64,000 nucleotides of DNA from JASSUD01 sp031963405 (lineage in GTDB: Bacteria > Pseudomonadota > Gammaproteobacteria > Burkholderiales > Burkholderiaceae), in the NCBI GenBank assembly GCA_031963405.1, contig JASSUJ010000001.1, forward strand, positions 806,001 to 870,000, in the 5' to 3' direction. Shown in pieces: positions 46,859 to 57,714 of this stretch. Position 1 is the first letter of the stretch, and each line of letters starts with the position of its first letter. Both the position numbers and the translations under genes were made by a program. The notes below the pieces were generated by a model. That model worked only from the letters and a program-made list of their open reading frames with translations, did not search any database and was not told the origin of the DNA.

Positions 46859-47614
46859 CTAACCTAATCGTTGCAAAGCAACTTCCCTCTGTAATTGACT
46901 AGCTCTTGCATAGTGCAACGCAGCTTGACTTCGGCCTAGGCTAAGCACAGCAGCTCGATAGCCTGCTTCCCATGTTTTTATGGATTCATCTAGACGATAT
47001 TCACTTTTAACGGCATTTATTTCTTGCACAAGTGAATCATAAGAATTTTTATCAAAATAATGATTACTTAAATTACCTCTAATTTTCTCAGCCTTTTCTA
47101 ATGCTAATGATAGTAATTTTTTTGCACTATGATTAAAATCGCTCAAGTTTGACAATACTTCAGAATACCAATTATTAATTCCAGCCTGCATACTTAATTC
47201 AGCACATTTACTAAGAAGACCTTTTTGATTAGATTCACTAACCAACTGAATTACATCCGAATACATCTTAACAATTTCATTCAATTTATTTTTAACAAAA
47301 AAATTAATTTCACCTCCCCTGCTTTCCACTTCATCAAAAACAACATTTAATTTTCTTGAAATTTCATTAAAATATAGGATATTTTCATACTTATTACTTA
47401 AAAAAGTATTAAATAAAGCTGTATATCTTAAGCTTTTTCTCAGATTAGCACTCTGCTTTTTTGCCATGCTATTATCAGACAAACTTTTAGAAGAAGAGCA
47501 GTCTTCCTGCTGCCTATCTGCGGATTTTTCTACTTGCAAATTTTTAGAGCATGACCCTTTATAACTAAATATATCGGGAAGAAAATTTATTAATGAATTA
47601 TTTATATATGACAT
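46859..47614 (-). CDS. Helical protein, member of a local paralog pair (2)
   Basis: 251 aa, family unknown. The leader is rich in Asn, Ser and Lys; the body is predicted helical with no membrane segment. The last third (SNHYFDKNSYDSLVQEINAV ... RLDESIKTWEAGYR) is homologous to the gene at 45545-46363; the middle of the two proteins is only weakly alike. It ends in a helix with Arg and Gln (ARASQLQREVALQRLG) in place of the WWLPCC tail. AT-rich with its own conserved upstream block. Likely co-regulated with its paralog. Confidence 0.55.
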   Translation of the reverse strand: MSYINNSLINFLPDIFSYKGSCSKNLQVEKSADRQQEDCSSSKSLSDNSMAKKQSANLRKSLRYTALFNTFLSNKYENILYFNEISRKLNVVFDEVESRGGEINFFVKNKLNEIVKMYSDVIQLVSESNQKGLLSKCAELSMQAGINNWYSEVLSNLSDFNHSAKKLLSLALEKAEKIRGNLSNHYFDKNSYDSLVQEINAVKSEYRLDESIKTWEAGYRAAVLSLGRSQAALHYARASQLQREVALQRLG

Positions 47615-48325
47615 ATTTTTATAAGATTATTTTATAGAAATAACAATTTTCTTATAAAAGAAAAACATATATTTTATCCAAAAAGAAAAATTGTTTAATA
47701 ATCCGACATATCAGCTTCCGCTATAAAATTTTCCTGCAATCTCACCCGACATTTGGTCTAATCGACTACCTCAAGGTACGGCAAGGAGGCACAAGTCGTT
47801 GAGACAGGTCTTAATTAAATAGAAAATTTTGGAAGCACCCAGTTCATCTACGGGTTCTCGGCTCATTCTTCTCAAAACCTTTATTTATCTTAAAAAATAT
47901 AAGGCGGCGCTAACAAACCTCACACTCTAAATAATCTTTTATGTCTATAAGGACAAAAATTTCACTTAGGATGAAGCTGCCAGAAAGAACATGTCGGCAG
48001 GGGTAAATTTGAATATCTATTACTGCTTTTGGCATCTAATAAAAAACTTGTTTTCTTCGTGCATATGCGCTTTCTCATTTTCTATCCTCTTCATTTTTAT
48101 ATAGCGAGCACTCCGCGCTAGAAAATACTAACAAGCATGCGAAATTTTAATTCTGTCGCTAGAAAATACTAATCCTACTTTCCCCATAAAATTAAATTAG
48201 AGCTTATCCAAAATAACTATATGAATAGCTCGCATAATTAAATCCACTCATCTATGCTTTAGCTTTCTCAACCTTACCACCCATTACGTTTGACTTTAAC
48301 TCTGAGGCATCGCATTTTTAATTAA
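47615..48325. other. Intergenic with a conserved block and a direct repeat
   Basis: Holds the promoter block at 47684-47705 and a 16-bp direct repeat CGCTAGAAAATACTAA at 48116-48131 and 48157-48172. No gene was found. Confidence 0.5.
47684..47705 (-). promoter_or_regulatory. Conserved upstream block, paralog 2
   Basis: Identical in sequence to the block at 46431-46452 and at nearly the same distance (70 bp) from the start codon. The intervening DNA has diverged, so the block appears to be under constraint. Confidence 0.5.
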
Positions 48326-49105
48326 ATGGAAACCTCGCTAAATAATATGACACTACTCACTCTTATATTTTTATTTACCCTTGCAACCTATTTAAGGATA
48401 TTGGGCTGGAAACGAACGTGTGGCGTGTTGTGTGCTGCAGCGCTCAGTTTATTTTTAATGGTAGCGCTAGGTTGGATCCCCACACGGTTATTAGATAATT
48501 TACAAACAGCCTATGTCGAAACAACGCCTCAGGCATGGGGGCAACGCAATGCAATTATTTTGTTGGGAACAGGCGTGGAGAAAATGCCTGGGAACAGAGG
48601 CTTTGAAGCGGGGACTTTTGCTAATGCACGACTGATGAGAGCCACTGCACTCTATCGCGTTTGTAAGCAACACAGCTCGTACTGCAAAATCATAATCAGC
48701 GGCGGCGATCCCTTGCATATGGGGGCATCAGAAGCGAAGGTATATCAATCACAACTGCGCGAACTTGGGGTTGTTCCAACAGATTTAATACTGGAGCCAC
48801 GCAGTCGCAATACCTGGCAAAACGCGCAGTATACGAAAGCGCTTGTAGCCCCTTTAAATGTAGATCGCACCTGGCTCGTCACTTCCGCGCTGCATATGCG
48901 CCGCAGTCTGCTGTACTTTTCTCACTTTGGCATCCAAGCGCGCCCTATACGCGCAGACTATCTGAAAGCACATCACACGCTGACGAATAGTGCCTGGAAC
49001 TTTATACTGACTGACTTGGCACTTAATGAACATATAGGCATAGCACGCTACTACATCTATAACCTGCTGGGGCTTAATACGCCTGCGGTATCGAAGAGGA
49101 TGTGA
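48326..49105 (+). CDS. YdcF/ElyC-type DUF218 membrane protein
   Basis: 259 aa. Two membrane segments at the N-terminus (LLTLIFLFTLATYLRILGW; TCGVLCAAALSLFLMVALGW) are followed by the DUF218 domain, with AIILLGTGVEK, IIISGGDP, EAKVYQSQLRELGV, EPRSRNTWQNAQYT and WLVTSALHMRRSLLYF in family order. ElyC/YdcF relatives act in envelope and undecaprenyl-phosphate metabolism. A strong terminator follows. It looks like a core gene that survived between accessory loci. Confidence 0.88.
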   Translation: METSLNNMTLLTLIFLFTLATYLRILGWKRTCGVLCAAALSLFLMVALGWIPTRLLDNLQTAYVETTPQAWGQRNAIILLGTGVEKMPGNRGFEAGTFANARLMRATALYRVCKQHSSYCKIIISGGDPLHMGASEAKVYQSQLRELGVVPTDLILEPRSRNTWQNAQYTKALVAPLNVDRTWLVTSALHMRRSLLYFSHFGIQARPIRADYLKAHHTLTNSAWNFILTDLALNEHIGIARYYIYNLLGLNTPAVSKRM

Positions 49106-49128
49106 CGGTTTTATTTTTTGCTAGCTAT

Positions 49129-49159
49129 AAAAAATGGGCGCTAAATGCGCCCATTTTTT
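49129..49159 (+). terminator. Strong Rho-independent terminator
   Basis: AAAAAATGGGCGC-TAAAT-GCGCCCATTTTTT, a 13-bp perfect stem with a U-tract, 23 bp after the DUF218 gene. Confidence 0.92.
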
Positions 49160-49412
49160 TAATCGCCCGCCGTTAAAAAACCATTTACACCGGCAAAAAG
49201 TTGCTCAGATCAAATCTGACCTCGGCCGTGCGCGCTATCGCCATACTTTCACACTACGGCTGTTTGGCACCACCCAACCTTAAAGCGAGGTGAGGAAAAA
49301 CCTGTGTTTGAATAATGCGAGAGAGCGGCACGTTAAAACAGCAATAGGCTTCTCGTTTCTCCCCCCATACTCCCAAGACTGACCGCCAAGGCAATCTCTG
49401 CGGTCGCTTTTT

Positions 49413-52400
49413 TTATTCCTCTATAGAAAACAATTCTTTGAATGAAGGCAGCTCATCTTGTGAACTCATCTCTTGATCAGTAGAAAACGGATCTCTTATG
49501 GGGGGCAGCGTATTTTCTGACTTCGTTTCTTCATCAATAAGGTGCTTTTGCTCCAAAGCAACTTCTTTTGGTGGAAACTCAGTTAGGAGATTTTCTCTAG
49601 CTTGTTCAAAAGCCTGCTTTATCTTTTCGAACTGCTCATAACTAGTAGAAATAGGTTTTCCTGGCCCGGTCGAGGTATAGAAATGCAAAGCCTCGTCGTG
49701 GTAATAAAGAGGCATATTATCGTCATAACTGTCGAGAAGCAGGCAGTGCGTATAAAACTCCTGAAGTTGCTCGGAGGATAAATAAGGCAGTATGAGATAT
49801 CCGTGATCAGGACGATTCGCTAATCCATGGTAGTCAAAAGGTTCATCCTCTAACTCCTCCTTCTTTAATATGGCATCTAAAACATCTTGAGGATTGCTCG
49901 AATACCAGATTAATTCTGTGGTTGCTTGGCTAGCCTTAGAATCCCCCCCCTTTTCTAGCATCTCTATGAAGACTTCTCGGATTAACTCAGAGCTGGCCAT
50001 CAGAGGACCTAATGCTCGGGCTGCCGCTCCTCTGACGCTAGTATCTTCATTCTCTTTTAACGTCTTGATGAGGGCGTTTCGGATTTGCTCAGAGCTAGTC
50101 GCATGGGGGCCTAATGCTTCGGCTGCATCTCCTCTGACGTTAGCATCCTTATCCTGTTCTACTGTCTTGATGAGTGCGCCTCGGACTCGCTCAGAGCTAA
50201 CCGCATGAGGACCTAATGCTCGGGCTACCGCTCGTCTGACTTTAGCATCCTTATCCTCTTCTAGTGTCTTGACGAGAGCCTTCCGGATTAGCTCAGTGCT
50301 GGCCGCATAAGGACCTAATGCTTCGGCTGCTGCTGCTCTGACGCTAGCATCCTTATCTTCTTCTAGCGTCTGGATGAGAGCATCTCGGATTAGCTCAGAG
50401 TTAGTCGTATGGGGGCCTAATGCTCGGACTGCATCTCGTCTGACCTCAGCATCCTTATCCTCTTCTAGCGCCTTGATGAGAGCACCTCGGATTCGCTCAG
50501 AGTTAGTCGTATGGGGGCCTAATGCTCGGGCTGCATCTCGTCTGACCTCAGCATCTTTATTCTCTTCTAGCATCTTGATGAGGGCGTTTTGGATTAGCTC
50601 AGAGCTGGCCGCATGAGGAGCTAATGCTTGGGCTACCACTCGTCTGACGCTAGCATCCTTATCTTCTTCTAACGCCTTGATGAAGGCGCCTCCGACTCGC
50701 TCAAAGCTGGCCGCATGAGGAGCTAATGCTTGGGCTACCGCTCGTCTGACTTTAGCCTCCTCTTCTTCTAACGCCTTGATGAAGAGGCCTCCTTTGACCC
50801 ACCCAAATTTGGCCGCACGAGAGCCTATCCTGGCGACTGCCGCTAGTCTATCCTCTTCTAGCATCTTGATGAGGGCGTCTCGGACTCGCTCAAAGCTGAC
50901 TGCATACGAGCCTAACACGGTGACTGCCCCCCGTCTGAGCCAAGGTATCTCATCCTCTTCTAGCATCTTCATAAAAGCTGCTCGGATTCGCTCAGCGCTG
51001 ACCACATGAGAAGTTAATGCCGCGGCTGCCTCTCGTTTGACCTCAGAATCTTCAGTCTCGCTTAACATCCCAATGAAGGCGCCTAGGATTGACTCAGAAC
51101 TGTTCTCGTAAGGAGGTAATACAGCGACCACATCTAATATAGGCGCAAGAAATTCACCTTTTTCTAACAAATTGATGAGGGCATCTCGGATTAACTCAGA
51201 ACTGGCCTCATAAGAGCCTAAGTCGGCGGCCACTTCTTCGACTTTCTCGTCTTCTCTCCGTTTTAGTCTTTCTATTAAGGCTTTTTGGATTAGCTTGGAG
51301 CTGTCCGCATGAGGAATTAATACTTTGGTTGCCGCGTGGCTAAAAAAAGCCCCAGATAGTGATGCTTCAATAAGAATCTCTAAAGCTTTATCGGATAGAG
51401 TCGGACGGCTTTGCAATGCCTCACAAATAAGAATCCAAGCCTCATATTTCCTCCTATATTCCTTAATAAACTCAAGCAGTAGATGCTCAGGAAAGGCAGA
51501 CAGGCTCTCCGCTCTTCCAATCTTCATGTTGTCATATATTATTTTTAATTCCACACCTAATTGGAGATCTTTTTTCAATTCCTCCTCTAAGGAGTTAATG
51601 GTTTCTGCGGACAAACGAGCACGGGCTTCGTGCAAGCAATGCGTGACCAAAGGAAAATGCGCGCCTCCAAGCAAATCTCGTGGTTCGTTTACTAGAAAAT
51701 GAAAGAAGCCCTCGAGCGATTCCCCCTTCAATAGCCCTGCAACCATCCACCAAACAATCTGATAGCGTGGGTCATATTTATGCTGATTCACAAAGTTCTT
51801 GAGTGCCTCAGGCGTTAGTGCCAGTCCATTTTCAACCGATCCAATTTGCGCCTTATATTCGCCTTCTGCTGTCAAATAAGCGTCAAGATGTTTTGCTAAA
51901 AACTTCGCCGCAAAGAATTCTTGAAAGGTTAAATGGGGAAAATAATATTTCCGCTCATCCTCAAGAAGATCAACGTCTGAGGTGTGCAAAAAAGAAGTCT
52001 GCTTTAAATAGCGCTGGAATGGCAAAGGCAAAGGCAATAGTTTCTTACCCTGCTGCTCTCGCTTTTCATTAATTTCTTTCTTAATCGCACCTAAAAACGA
52101 AGGATCAAACTCTATGACGTTCTTTTGCAGCCCTCTAAAACTTAAATAGCTCAAGTAATCGCTTTCATCTGCTAAGAGTCCTTCAATTTCTTTGGGGCTG
52201 GCAGCTATCAAATCAGAGGAACATAAGGGTTGCCCATCGTAGGCTTTATTTAGGCGTTCAGCATCTTTGCGCCACAGTTTGTCCACCATCGCTTGATACA
52301 ACATGGTCATCGTTACTGTTGCGCCTTTTCGTACCGCGGCTTTTACAGCTGGCCAGCTGTAACATAAGGCATCAAGCTGTACTGGAATATTACCAAGCTC

Positions 52401-54737
52401 CCGCATGGCAGGGGTACGCTTCATCACTTCTAGAATCTCAGTCGCAAATTCAGGTTCGGTTTTTTCCAAATACATCTGAACATTTTCGTGGCTGAACCCA
52501 ATCGTTTCGAGTTCCAGATCAAACGCTTTTAGCCGACTGGAATCCACTCCAGTTGGACGAGAAGTAACAATCAACTGAGGCTGGCCTAACAAATCGGTGA
52601 GCAAATTGCCCAGCGGACTCCCCCTCCCTGTATTCAACTCAATAGATACCTCATCCAAGCCATCCAGAATGAACAGAATTTTATCGTTATGATCTATCAG
52701 CTGTTTGGCATACTTTTCTCCCTCAGACAGACCAGAGAAATATTTATTAGCTAATAGATCTCTTAAGTTATTAGCGTTATAAGTTTTAAGCTGGCGCAGT
52801 GGCAGCCAGAGCACTGCATCAAAACGGTCTTTCCAAGGGCCCTTTTGACAGAGATGAACTATTTTCTTGCACAACGTTGTCTTGCCAATCCCAGCTCGAC
52901 CTTGAAGCAGTACCCGCTTGGGAATACCTACTTGGCCATTGCGCAGCTTGTGTTGCTCGAACAATTTTTCTAAAGGAATAGGCCTTTGAAGATTGGCCTG
53001 CTTAATCTCTTCGTAGCTGGAGGGACGGTAAAACGTGGAAGCTTGGGTTTTGATCTTGGCTTTGTCTGCTTTTTGCTGTTCTTTACTCTCGACAATGGCG
53101 AGGTTGATATAGCAACTGGCAAGATCCAGCTCTTTTCCAGAAATACGCTGGATCTTTAAATCCAGTTCATAATGCTTAAACAGGGCGTTGCGCAGGTCTA
53201 CTAAGGGAAGATTGCGTGGGAGCAAAGCCTGCTTTCCCATTGCCACCTGTACATTGGCCAAGGTTTTTTTTACGCAGTCAAAAAACACAGTCCCATCAGG
53301 CGCTGAAGGTTGCAGCTTTAACCGACCAGTAAAGCTTTGGTACTCCTTCCAAAATGGAGCTATAGCGCTTTGGGCCTCCTCACTGTTTACTAAAATCCGA
53401 CCGATGAGCTTGAACATCACGTAGTGCCGACTCTCGTTCGGATACACTTCTGGGCCCGATTGGGCTTGAATGCGGGCAATGTCTTCCACGCGAACCACGG
53501 TCGTATCAATAAATTTCTGCAGGCATGATTCGTAGCTCTTTGCGGTGAGCGAAACTGGGATGATGCCATGCGACTGACCAACTAATTTTTCTGCGCGGAT
53601 TTGCAAAAAAGCGATTTCTGTCAAGACGTGGTGGAATCCAACTCGATACGGTTCTTCTTGCGAAAATTGTTTGACCACATCGCGGATTTCTTTATCGTTC
53701 TTCTGCTCGCAGGCGAGTTCATAGGCTTTTGTTAGCTTGTTACGGTAAATTTCATAGTATTGTCCGTTGGGTCCCCATTGCTCGAGATACTTACTTAATA
53801 CCCCGGAACAGCACACAACGACCCGATCAACGACTTCCACCTCGTCTCTTAATCGCTTGGGCAGTAAACGCAGTTGACTGGTTAAAATATCTTCGAGCGT
53901 GCCGTCGCATTTTTGATCTTGCGAGGCACTTGAAGGCATGGAACCCCTCGGCTTTTGATCCGAGTACACATTAATGCAGATTCGGGATAAATTCTCAATG
54001 AGATATTTAGCAACATCAGCCTTCGCCTCTCCATGTTGATTATGGTGTGCATACACTACAAAAAGGCTAGGTGTATGGGGCATCTTTAACGATTCTAGCG
54101 TCGAAAGTAACTCGTTAAATAGGCGCTCGACCTGCCCAATTTTTTCCTGGATAGACGTGTCAGAAACAGGGATGCGTTGAGAGGGATGGGCTTCAAACTT
54201 TGGATGAGAAGCCGAAGAATGAGGTTGAATTTGATGAATAAATGGACTCGCTTCTTCTCGCCTTTTTTTGGCCACTGGCGTAAATTCACTCGCCTCTTCT
54301 CTTTCTCTTTTACCTGCTTCGTGTTCTCCCTGGGTATCTAAAAAAGCGGCAGGCTCCATGAAGATAGTGTGAGCTTGGCTACCTATTTCTTCTTGATTCG
54401 GATCCAAATGGTTTGCGCGCTTGATGTAATACTCAGCTTCTTGATAATTCTTTTCTGCTTCGAAAGTATGAGTATGCTCTTTTAGTAAAGATGCATAACC
54501 AAAGTGACTCTTCGCTAAGATCAGACACGCTGCTTGGTCACGGTTATTATTCCCTTCATAAATTTGCCTTGCTATCCGAATTGCCTCTAAATAGCCTGTC
54601 TTTGCCGCTTCAAAATGACCTTGTCGATGGCAATCTAAGGCCATTTTATAATGTTCTTCTGGGCCTTTTTCGCTGAGGCTGGTACTCGGACTACGGCTCC
54701 CCAATAAGGAAAGATTGATATTTAAATGCGATCCCAT
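49413..54737 (-). CDS. TPR-(TIR-like)-NACHT-HEAT NLR-like ATPase
   Basis: 1774 aa from ATG 54737, chosen for the AGGA site; the frame opens at 54818. Residues ~28-125 are TPR-like. Residues ~225-405 look like a TIR/SEFIR-type fold: SLFVVYAHHNQHGEAKADVA, INVYSDQ, VDRVVVCCSG, IIPVSL. The NACHT has Walker A GRAGIGKTT at 613-621, Walker B LFILDGLDE ending 696, sensor LIVTSRPTG and a winged-helix segment. Residues ~1136-1612 are 14 HEAT repeats of 34 aa, the central ones nearly identical. The acidic tail is low complexity. This is an NLR plan: an N-terminal signalling module, a switch and a sensor array. Bacterial TIR domains can degrade NAD+, but no catalytic Glu is assigned here. The role could be host-directed or anti-phage. 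Confidence 0.85.
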   Translation of the reverse strand: MGSHLNINLSLLGSRSPSTSLSEKGPEEHYKMALDCHRQGHFEAAKTGYLEAIRIARQIYEGNNNRDQAACLILAKSHFGYASLLKEHTHTFEAEKNYQEAEYYIKRANHLDPNQEEIGSQAHTIFMEPAAFLDTQGEHEAGKREREEASEFTPVAKKRREEASPFIHQIQPHSSASHPKFEAHPSQRIPVSDTSIQEKIGQVERLFNELLSTLESLKMPHTPSLFVVYAHHNQHGEAKADVAKYLIENLSRICINVYSDQKPRGSMPSSASQDQKCDGTLEDILTSQLRLLPKRLRDEVEVVDRVVVCCSGVLSKYLEQWGPNGQYYEIYRNKLTKAYELACEQKNDKEIRDVVKQFSQEEPYRVGFHHVLTEIAFLQIRAEKLVGQSHGIIPVSLTAKSYESCLQKFIDTTVVRVEDIARIQAQSGPEVYPNESRHYVMFKLIGRILVNSEEAQSAIAPFWKEYQSFTGRLKLQPSAPDGTVFFDCVKKTLANVQVAMGKQALLPRNLPLVDLRNALFKHYELDLKIQRISGKELDLASCYINLAIVESKEQQKADKAKIKTQASTFYRPSSYEEIKQANLQRPIPLEKLFEQHKLRNGQVGIPKRVLLQGRAGIGKTTLCKKIVHLCQKGPWKDRFDAVLWLPLRQLKTYNANNLRDLLANKYFSGLSEGEKYAKQLIDHNDKILFILDGLDEVSIELNTGRGSPLGNLLTDLLGQPQLIVTSRPTGVDSSRLKAFDLELETIGFSHENVQMYLEKTEPEFATEILEVMKRTPAMRELGNIPVQLDALCYSWPAVKAAVRKGATVTMTMLYQAMVDKLWRKDAERLNKAYDGQPLCSSDLIAASPKEIEGLLADESDYLSYLSFRGLQKNVIEFDPSFLGAIKKEINEKREQQGKKLLPLPLPFQRYLKQTSFLHTSDVDLLEDERKYYFPHLTFQEFFAAKFLAKHLDAYLTAEGEYKAQIGSVENGLALTPEALKNFVNQHKYDPRYQIVWWMVAGLLKGESLEGFFHFLVNEPRDLLGGAHFPLVTHCLHEARARLSAETINSLEEELKKDLQLGVELKIIYDNMKIGRAESLSAFPEHLLLEFIKEYRRKYEAWILICEALQSRPTLSDKALEILIEASLSGAFFSHAATKVLIPHADSSKLIQKALIERLKRREDEKVEEVAADLGSYEASSELIRDALINLLEKGEFLAPILDVVAVLPPYENSSESILGAFIGMLSETEDSEVKREAAAALTSHVVSAERIRAAFMKMLEEDEIPWLRRGAVTVLGSYAVSFERVRDALIKMLEEDRLAAVARIGSRAAKFGWVKGGLFIKALEEEEAKVRRAVAQALAPHAASFERVGGAFIKALEEDKDASVRRVVAQALAPHAASSELIQNALIKMLEENKDAEVRRDAARALGPHTTNSERIRGALIKALEEDKDAEVRRDAVRALGPHTTNSELIRDALIQTLEEDKDASVRAAAAEALGPYAASTELIRKALVKTLEEDKDAKVRRAVARALGPHAVSSERVRGALIKTVEQDKDANVRGDAAEALGPHATSSEQIRNALIKTLKENEDTSVRGAAARALGPLMASSELIREVFIEMLEKGGDSKASQATTELIWYSSNPQDVLDAILKKEELEDEPFDYHGLANRPDHGYLILPYLSSEQLQEFYTHCLLLDSYDDNMPLYYHDEALHFYTSTGPGKPISTSYEQFEKIKQAFEQARENLLTEFPPKEVALEQKHLIDEETKSENTLPPIRDPFSTDQEMSSQDELPSFKELFSIEE
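49930..50800 (-). repeat. 102-bp HEAT-repeat-coding array
   Basis: About eight adjacent 102-bp units encode SSExIRxALIKxLEEDKDAxV then RRxAAxALGPHA. DNA identity is high (for example, the AGTTAGTCGTATGGGGGCCT segment recurs exactly 102 bp apart near 50399 and 50501). Differences concentrate at a few codons. Flanking units toward 51330 are older and diverged. Confidence 0.92.
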
Positions 54738-55265
54738 CTTTTTTCCTGTAGCGTCTTTAGCGCAATCTTTTACTTGTTTGCATTCATATAACAACCTACC
54801 GTGTGCAGTAATGCACAAAAGCGAAACTAAAATTTAGCCTAATCCTACGGGCAAAATTCGTCGTTTGAACTAGAGATAAATCTGGATATCGGTACGGCAA
54901 CAGTCCGTGTGTGCAATAAGCTATCAAGGAAAGGCGGGTTGAAGCTGGCCGTCTATGCTCTGCTGTTGAACATCGTGCTCGTGAGTAACAAGCTCGACTT
55001 TTGGCACTGTTATTCTTTGTGTTTTTTCAAAAAGCTTGCGAGGATTAGACGTCGAGCAAAGGCTCTCTTAAAGGTATGTCTTTAAGGGTAAGTAATGAAG
55101 GCTTTTATACGTTTGGGTAATGGAATAGGAAAAGCTAGTTTCAATGAGAGAGAAGCAGCAAACGTAAATTCAATATTAATTTGCCATTTACGCCCCTCAT
55201 CTTCATTTTTAAAAGCTTGGGCTAACTATTGAAAAAAGAACTCACTTTGCACAAGTTCATTTAGA
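54738..55265. other. Intergenic between NACHT gene and uvrB
   Basis: No convincing ORF, RNA or repeat was found. It should contain the promoter of the large NACHT gene and the 3' end of uvrB transcription. Confidence 0.4.
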
Positions 55266-57347
55266 TTAGCTTTGAATATGGTCTTTTACATTTGCGCCAA
55301 AGGCTTGTTCTTTCAGTGACGCCAGCTGATCACGTACGCTCGCGGCTTTTTCAAATTCAAAGTTTTTTGCGTGAGTCATCATTTCTTTTTCTAGACGCTT
55401 AATTTCTTTGGCCAGTTGCTTTTCGCTCATCTGCTGATATTTGGCCCGCTCTTGCTCTACTTTTAGGTCGGCGCGTTCCTGATCGATGTCGTATACGCCA
55501 TCAATAATGTCCTTGATACGCTTCACTACGCCTCTCGGGATAATGCCATGTTCAGTGTTGTGCACAATTTGCTTGGCACGGCGTCGCTCAGTTTCGCTGA
55601 TGGCGCGATCCATCGAGCGGGTGATCTTATCGCCATAGAGAATGGCTTTGCCGTTGACATTACGGGCTGCCCGGCCAATGGTTTGAATCAGTGAACGTTC
55701 AGCGCGTAAAAAGCCTTCTTTATCTGCATCGAAGATAGCCACCAGTGAGACTTCAGGAATATCTAATCCCTCTCGTAGCAAGTTGATGCCGACCAGTACA
55801 TCAAAAACTCCCAGGCGCAAATCACGGATAATTTCGACACGCTCAACGGTATCAATATCGCTATGAAGATAACGTACCTTAACGCCATGCTCGGATAAAA
55901 AGTCAGTCAGCTGTTCGGCCATGCGCTTAGTGAGCACGGTAATCAGCACACGCTCACCCACTTTGACGCGTGCATTGAGCTCGGTTAATACATCGTCTAC
56001 TTGGGTACGCGCTGGGCGCACTTCAATTTCTGGGTCGATTAAGCCTGTGGGTCTTACCACCTGTTCGACAACCTGATCGGAGATGCGCTGCTCATAGTCA
56101 GCTGGGGTCGCGGAAACAAAAATCACCTGGCGCATCTTGCCCTCAAATTCAACAAATTTGAGCGGGCGGTTATCTAATGCCGAAGGTAGTCGGAAACCAT
56201 AATTCGATAAATTTTCTTTGCGGGCGCGATCGCCGTTGTACATGCCATTGAGTTGCCCAATCAGGACATGCGATTCATCGAGAAACATCAGCGCGTCTTT
56301 GGGTAAATAATCCACTAAGGTAGGCGGCGGCTCACCAGGCTGCGCGGCCGAGAAATGCCGTGAATAGTTTTCGATGCCTTTGCAAAAACCAAGTTCTTGC
56401 AGCATTTCTAAATCAAAGCGCGTGCGTTGCTCGAGTCGCTGCGCTTCAACCAATTTGGATTCTTTATAGAAATAGTCGAGCCGTTCACGCAATTCGACTT
56501 TAATCGTCTCCATGGCGCGCAGCACCGTATCGCGCGGCGTGACATAGTGCGAGGACGGATAAACGGTGAAGCGCGAGATTTTTTGGCAAATGCGCCCAGT
56601 TAGCGGGTCAAATAGTTGTAGTGAATCAACGTTGTCGTCAAATAAATCAATCCGCACAGCCATTTCGGCATGTTCGGCTGGAAATATGTCAATCGTATCG
56701 CCTCTCACCCGAAAGGTGCCGCGCTGGAAGTCCGTTTCGTTACGCGTGTATTGCATCGCAATGAGCCGTGCAATCACTTCACGTTGGCTGAGTTTGTCGC
56801 CGCTGCGCAGCGTCAAAATCATCTTGTGATATTCACTCGGGTTACCGATACCGTAAATCGCTGACACGGTTGCCACGATGATTGTGTCGCGCCGCTCAAG
56901 CAAGCTTTTAGTCGCTGACAGTCGCATCTGCTCGATGTGCTCATTGACCGAGGAATCTTTTTCAATAAAAAGATCACGCTGTGGCACATAAGCTTCTGGC
57001 TGATAGTAATCGTAGTACGAGACGAAATACTCCACCGCATTGCGGGGGAAGAACTCGCGGAATTCAGAGTAGAGTTGCGCCGCCAAGGTTTTATTCGGCG
57101 CGAATACAATCGCTGGGCGGCCAAGTTGAGCGATGACGTTGGCCATCGTATACGTTTTGCCTGAGCCGGTTACACCAAGTAAGGTTTGAAACGATAAGCC
57201 ATCCAGCAACCCTTCGCGCAGCTGGCGAATTGCCTCGGGCTGATCGCCCGCCGGCAGATACGGCTGATACAGTTGATAGGGCGAATCGGCAAAGGTTGCA
57301 AACTTTGCTTCATCTAGACCATCCTGAATTTCCCATTGCTTAGTCAT
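55266..57347 (-). CDS. uvrB: UvrABC excinuclease subunit B
   Basis: 693 aa from ATG 57347; a GTG at 57383 is an alternative start adding 12 residues. UvrB verifies DNA damage handed over by UvrA and positions UvrC for incision. All parts are present: [18 protein letters not shown], Walker [15 protein letters not shown], the damage-probing beta-hairpin [25 protein letters not shown] (motif II), helicase motifs V-VI ([28 protein letters not shown]) and a C-terminal UVR domain. Intact. Divergence from tyrB is the arrangement seen in free-living Burkholderia. Confidence 0.97.
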   Translation of the reverse strand: MTKQWEIQDGLDEAKFATFADSPYQLYQPYLPAGDQPEAIRQLREGLLDGLSFQTLLGVTGSGKTYTMANVIAQLGRPAIVFAPNKTLAAQLYSEFREFFPRNAVEYFVSYYDYYQPEAYVPQRDLFIEKDSSVNEHIEQMRLSATKSLLERRDTIIVATVSAIYGIGNPSEYHKMILTLRSGDKLSQREVIARLIAMQYTRNETDFQRGTFRVRGDTIDIFPAEHAEMAVRIDLFDDNVDSLQLFDPLTGRICQKISRFTVYPSSHYVTPRDTVLRAMETIKVELRERLDYFYKESKLVEAQRLEQRTRFDLEMLQELGFCKGIENYSRHFSAAQPGEPPPTLVDYLPKDALMFLDESHVLIGQLNGMYNGDRARKENLSNYGFRLPSALDNRPLKFVEFEGKMRQVIFVSATPADYEQRISDQVVEQVVRPTGLIDPEIEVRPARTQVDDVLTELNARVKVGERVLITVLTKRMAEQLTDFLSEHGVKVRYLHSDIDTVERVEIIRDLRLGVFDVLVGINLLREGLDIPEVSLVAIFDADKEGFLRAERSLIQTIGRAARNVNGKAILYGDKITRSMDRAISETERRRAKQIVHNTEHGIIPRGVVKRIKDIIDGVYDIDQERADLKVEQERAKYQQMSEKQLAKEIKRLEKEMMTHAKNFEFEKAASVRDQLASLKEQAFGANVKDHIQS

Positions 57348-57592
57348 CTTCGCTAAAATCCTATGTTTTGTTGCATTGCTCACCTAGGGCGGCAGGAAGT
57401 ACAACTGCAACCTGCAAGCCGTACCAGTTGTACTGGCGCAAAGGCATACTTTGCTCGTGAGGTAGGCGGTGCTGTTTTGGTTAAGAAAGGTCTGCCTTAA
57501 CTAAAATAGGCGCTCTATTGCGCAGCCAGCAAAGCAAGGAAGTTATTTTAGTCTTTATCGACCGCGCTATTTTTTCTTTAATTTGCCCTTAA

Positions 57593-57691
57593 GGAAAGGT
57601 TGAATAAATTGCGAGCAAGGAATGCCGACGCAGGCAGTACAAATGTACGGCAAGTCGGCATGACGCCGCTCCCGATTTATTCAGCGTTTCC
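57593..57691. mobile_element. IS5-like MITE inserted between uvrB and tyrB
   Basis: A 99-bp non-coding element with ~23-bp imperfect terminal inverted repeats (left GGAAAGGTTGAATAAATTGC, right GATTTATTCAGCGTTTCC) and a TTAA duplication on each side (57589-57592, 57692-57695). The GAATAA ends resemble IS5-family termini. The right end is only 20 bp from the tyrB start codon. Diverged relatives are at 63701-63789 and inside 34501-34647. Confidence 0.85.
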
Positions 57692-57714
57692 TTAATTTTC
57701 TCTTGAGCCATCTC

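Noticed and set aside
49894..51009. Several plus-strand open frames (80-104 aa) with repeating SSELVVWGPNA-like text
   Set aside because: They are shadows of the 102-bp HEAT repeats of the minus-strand NACHT gene.
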